Below are positions 61,136-64,000 of a DNA stretch of 64,000 nt, one piece after another. Source of the stretch: Toxonevra muliebris (lineage: Eukaryota; Arthropoda; Insecta; Diptera; Pallopteridae). Position 1 is the stretch's first letter. Each line of letters opens with the position of its first letter. The stretch is from positions 83,464,019 to 83,528,018 of the forward strand of contig OY829327.1 of assembly GCA_963691655.1 (NCBI GenBank), written 5' to 3'. Under the pieces are notes generated by a model that saw only the letters and a program-made list of their open reading frames with translations, searched no databases and was not told where the DNA came from. A program made the position numbers and the translations under genes.

Positions 61136-61311
61136 ATGTGTTTCAAAAGTACACACCTCTGTTTTTAATACAATCGTTGGTTTTATTTCACGTACAATGC
61201 AAGTGTGCTGTTTTTTTTTTTTTTGATATGGCAGCTTTGCTCCATTTGTAACTATACCGGCATATGGAAAGATAAGTTGCAAGAGTAAAGTAAATATTAA
61301 ATTTAGAGATA

Positions 61312-62616
61312 ATGGAATCCGTTTTGGATATAATAGACTCATTAAATGCGCTGGCTTACGAGGGCAAGTGCCAGCAAAATGAAGTACTCACGGAGGCCGT
61401 GGAAGGAGGGCTGAGAAGCGAGGAGTTCCGCGCACTTGTCGGGTGGCTGTCGCAAGAATTGCATATATTACGAAAAACCGATGAACGAGTTGCTCCAGAT
61501 TTGAATGACCCCAGTGAGTTTGCGATGGAACTTTCGGCTATGCTTAAGGAATTGGGTTGCCCTTTTGCACAGTTTGTGACGGGGCCGTTGTCAGAACGCT
61601 TTGAATCACGCGAGTCACGAATGCAACTTCTGGAATATTTAATTACGGAATTAATGGCAACCAAAATGAGTCTACGATTGCGGCCGACTCAAGGTACCTA
61701 CGTCATTCCGAAAGTTGAAACGAATACAGCGCGTTGCTTGGAACAGCTCACGCGAGATTTGTGTCTTGGTAAACCACCAGAGAACATCACATCTAGAGCG
61801 CTGTTTGACAAAATCAATTTTAAAGTGGAGGAGTTGCAGCGTCAGGTGAATTTAGGAGTGTTAAGTAACCCATTGCTTCTACCGCAAAAACCGCTTACAG
61901 ATGCTCAGTGGAAGCAGTTGGAGGATATACATGCAGATCTCGACGTTGAATATAATTTGCGTCGCCAAGTGTTGCTGACTCGGCTTGAAGTAACCATTCA
62001 AAGTTTTCAGTGGTCACAGAAGTTAAGGGTGCGCGAAAATGAAATTGTCAGTCGATTTCAGAAAAAAATGAATGAACTGAATGCGTTAAAACATGGTGGA
62101 GCTGATACTAATATTGTGGCACTATTAGCAGCACGTACTGATCTAGCCATAATAGAGAAGACAAGCTCGGCGAATGTGCGAAAAAATACTGGCTCTAAAA
62201 TACAAAAACATGTTATTGGCAGTGTTCCTGATCGTGGTGGACGCGCACATGAACATGCACCTCCTCCACCTGAGATGCCCTCATGGCAGCAACAGCGAGC
62301 TGTTGGTCCTGTTGGGGGTCGTGGTGGTAGCAATTTTCGCGGCGGACGTGGTGCTGGTAACTACTCTTCTCCTTATCAACAACGGCCACAACAATACGAG
62401 CAGCAACCTCAATTTGAACAAGGCCGTGACCAGAATTGGATAAGTGGAAGCGGACGAGTTCAGGGTTCTGGTTGGTCGCAAAAAAGTAACGAGTACGACC
62501 AACGAGGAAGCAACAATAGCTACCACGGAGATGGAGGCGGGCGTGGTGGTGGTAATAACTATCGTGGTCGTTCTAATCATAGCCGTGGCGGCGGTGGTGG
62601 CGGTTATCGTCGTTGA
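61312..62616 (+). CDS. FAM98-family protein with RGG tail
   Basis: FAM98 proteins are found in the tRNA-ligase complex (RTCB, DDX1, RTRAF, FAM98B, ashwin in man) and in RNA granules. One uninterrupted exon of 434 residues; Drosophila CG5913 is the likely orthologue. The ATG at 61312 begins MESVLDIIDSLNALAYEGKC. The family's N-terminal fold follows, with EFRALVGWLSQELHIL, ELGCPFAQFVTGPLSERFES and LLEYLITELMATKMSLRLRP. The middle helical region RRQVLLTRLEVTIQSFQWSQ is conserved. Residues after about 330 are Gly/Arg/Gln-rich (RGGSNFRGGRG and similar), an RNA-binding RGG tail. The antisense frames at 61356-61664, 62058-62333 and 62281-62580 are shadows. Confidence 0.93.
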   Translation: MESVLDIIDSLNALAYEGKCQQNEVLTEAVEGGLRSEEFRALVGWLSQELHILRKTDERVAPDLNDPSEFAMELSAMLKELGCPFAQFVTGPLSERFESRESRMQLLEYLITELMATKMSLRLRPTQGTYVIPKVETNTARCLEQLTRDLCLGKPPENITSRALFDKINFKVEELQRQVNLGVLSNPLLLPQKPLTDAQWKQLEDIHADLDVEYNLRRQVLLTRLEVTIQSFQWSQKLRVRENEIVSRFQKKMNELNALKHGGADTNIVALLAARTDLAIIEKTSSANVRKNTGSKIQKHVIGSVPDRGGRAHEHAPPPPEMPSWQQQRAVGPVGGRGGSNFRGGRGAGNYSSPYQQRPQQYEQQPQFEQGRDQNWISGSGRVQGSGWSQKSNEYDQRGSNNSYHGDGGGRGGGNNYRGRSNHSRGGGGGGYRR

Positions 62617-63041
62617 TTTAATGAAGACTTCGTTTGCGACTATCGTCGATATTCTTTTATTTAATATTTATTAATATAATTTATTAATATTGAATGGTAT
62701 AATTGTAGCGCACAGCTCATAAGGACCCATTCTGGTATCTTTTTATTTCAATACCATGAATTATTTACTAGAATAAAATATAAACTTGAAAAAATAATCT
62801 TCTATCTATTATTGCAATTAACTATATTTGTTCTTTATGTTAGGTATACTTGGATATAGTTTTTGGACTATTTTGAAGTGATTGAAAAATTGGAGAAATC
62901 ATTAAATTATACATTATATAAATATATATGTATAAATAAATATATATATAAATTAATATACAAATATATATATAAATATGTATATAAATATATACTTATA
63001 TATAAATATATACATATATCTAAATATATGTGATCAAAGTT
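62617..63041. repeat. FAM98 3' region and (TATAAATA)n minisatellite
   Basis: The 3' UTR carries AATAAA near 62771. It is followed at 62915-63030 by a TATAAATATATA-type low-complexity tract. Confidence 0.7.
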
Positions 63042-63209
63042 ACCTTAAACGAAATGCCATAATTCTTTGCATGGCCACAATGAATTATGTTGTCTCGTGT
63101 GACTGTTTGACTATTGGCACCGTGTGTTTCATCGTTTGAGAATCGACGCTTGTAAAAGATCGAAGAGATCCTAGAGGCTGGTTCATCATGTTCGGTAGCG
63201 ATTGACACT
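63042..63209 (-). CDS. Possible exon of an unidentified minus-strand gene
   Basis: The minus strand has a good acceptor (TAGCTTTACAG) at 63210, then an open frame including MSIATEHDEPASRISSIFYK and SNDETHGANSQTVTRDNIIH, with a clean AAG|GTAACT donor at 63041. Base composition is coding-like against very AT-rich flanks. If unspliced, it reads on to a stop at 63020. I do not recognise the protein. It could also be a terminal exon of the SOD-like gene through alternative splicing, or chance. Confidence 0.3.
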
Positions 63210-63385
63210 GTAAAGCTACTTTTTTGGTGATTTTAAAGATGACTCCTATCAGCCCGTACCTGACCCCAAAAAATTTGTTAGTTTTACAGTTAAAATGCTT
63301 ATTAAAAAGTCTAAAAACAAGTTTAGTTGTAGAACTTTGCTTAATGTTCACATTTATTTCAAAACAATTTTACACTTATCTCTTT

Positions 63386-63391
63386 TTTATT
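63386..63391 (-). terminator. Poly(A) signal of the SOD-like gene
   Basis: AATAAA on the minus strand just after the stop codon at 63404-63406. Confidence 0.4.
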
Positions 63392-63403
63392 TATATCATA
63401 TTA

Positions 63404-63907
63404 TCATTTCTGAGGCATCGTGGAAGATGCACTTGTAATACTAATGATGCCACATGCAATAGCCGGACCGACCGAGTTCTCTTCATTTTGGTATGCTAAA
63501 GGATCTGGTATGGCCTGTAATGAACTGGAAAATACTTCAGCATTTAAAGCCGTATTCAAATCAATAGGTTTCTCATGAATTACAATTGAACGACCAATTA
63601 TGCCATTGAAACCAAACAGATTCAGATACACGCTACGAAATGCTGCAGAAATGCTGCCATCATCTTTGGTGTCTACATTACCAATAAAATTGTTGGGGAA
63701 TTGCCCTCCAGTGGATTTGCATCCCTCGCTCAAGTCGCCGTATGTGTGTATGTGTAGTGCATGTTTGCCTACAGGCAGACCCGTGATATTGATGGTAACT
63801 TTTATGTCGTTGTTGTAGGGTAAGTGTTGAAATGTTACCATACCATTTATTGTGGATTCGCCACCTTCACCGATTATTTTGGCAGCAGCTTGCCAATGGG
63901 GAAGAAC
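63404..63907 (-). CDS. Cu/Zn superoxide dismutase-like protein (Rsod-type), 3' exon
   Basis: Minus-strand terminal exon from an AG acceptor at 63908-63909. It encodes VLPHWQAAAKIIGEGGESTI, then the SOD fold: GLPVGKHALHIHTYGDLSEG, CKSTGGQFPNNFIGNVDTKD, GIIGRSIVIHEKPIDL and AIACGIISI. The two copper-type histidines (HIH) and the VIHEK histidine are kept. The bridging His of the GPHF motif is Gln, the RHVGDLGN zinc-ligand segment is replaced by NNFIGN, and the active-site Arg near the end is Ala. So it is a SOD fold with a probably non-functional zinc site. The family resemblance is to fly 'related to SOD' genes. The 5' exon(s) with any signal peptide are outside the window. Confidence 0.85.
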   Translation of the reverse strand, partial: VLPHWQAAAKIIGEGGESTINGMVTFQHLPYNNDIKVTINITGLPVGKHALHIHTYGDLSEGCKSTGGQFPNNFIGNVDTKDDGSISAAFRSVYLNLFGFNGIIGRSIVIHEKPIDLNTALNAEVFSSSLQAIPDPLAYQNEENSVGPAIACGIISITSASSTMPQK

Positions 63908-64000
63908 CTATTCGAGCAATGCATAAGTGAGTAAATATTTGTCTGGATTGCAATTCTTAAATTTCTGTAACCAGGTGTGCAAAAAACAACAAATTAAAAA

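Noticed and set aside
62058..62674. Extra frames over the FAM98 RGG tail
   Set aside because: Repetitive GGN/CGN codons open all frames; no independent protein.

Overview
This is a 64 kb piece of an insect nuclear genome, most likely a higher (cyclorrhaphan) fly. The proteins read almost residue for residue like Drosophila orthologues, but the introns and spacers are larger and richer in transposons than in Drosophila. A tephritid-type fly is my guess; species was not determined. The DNA is AT-rich, and the conserved coding exons stand out by higher GC and continuous reading frames. There are no prokaryotic features.

Host genes, left to right: hyrax/Cdc73 (+, 24225-27439, 8 exons), a FAM114A/NOXP20-family gene (-, 29841-31555, 3 exons), belle/DDX3 (+, 35799-49336, 5 coding exons, first intron about 10.6 kb), Sys1 (-, 54879-55485, 3 exons), aprataxin (+, 57159-57776, 2 exons), FAM98 (+, 61312-62616, intronless) and the 3' part of a Cu/Zn-SOD-like gene (-, 63404-63907, 5' end outside the window). 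I placed splice sites by eye from GT/AG signals, reading-frame continuity and family resemblance; all joins keep frame. The genes are unrelated housekeeping functions: Paf1 transcription elongation, Golgi trafficking, RNA helicase, DNA-end repair and tRNA-ligase-complex biology. They do not form a pathway.

The first 24 kb has no recognisable host gene. It is a graveyard of mobile DNA: two DDE-transposase relics, a LOA/R1-type LINE 3' end, a CR1/Jockey-type LINE ending in a perfect 36-bp palindrome, a PIF/Harbinger relic, a hAT-like MITE with a perfect 8-bp target duplication, a TTAA-flanked piggyBac-like MITE and several unnamed foldback MITEs. The belle first intron holds another set: a Harbinger relic, two larger inverted-repeat elements, a reverse-oriented SINE, tandem repeats and a near full-length dead Tc1-like element. 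A broken LOA/R1-like LINE lies at 51.1-54.7 kb.

The best hunting results are structural. One is a four-deep nest of insertions at 58220-59244 whose order can be read from target duplications. Others are two tRNA-derived SINE families that share a central domain but differ in their tails, a palindromic MITE present about seven times in the window, a tandemly duplicated, frame-neutral RGG exon in belle, and a SOD-like protein that has lost most metal ligands. I found no coherent new multi-gene system.
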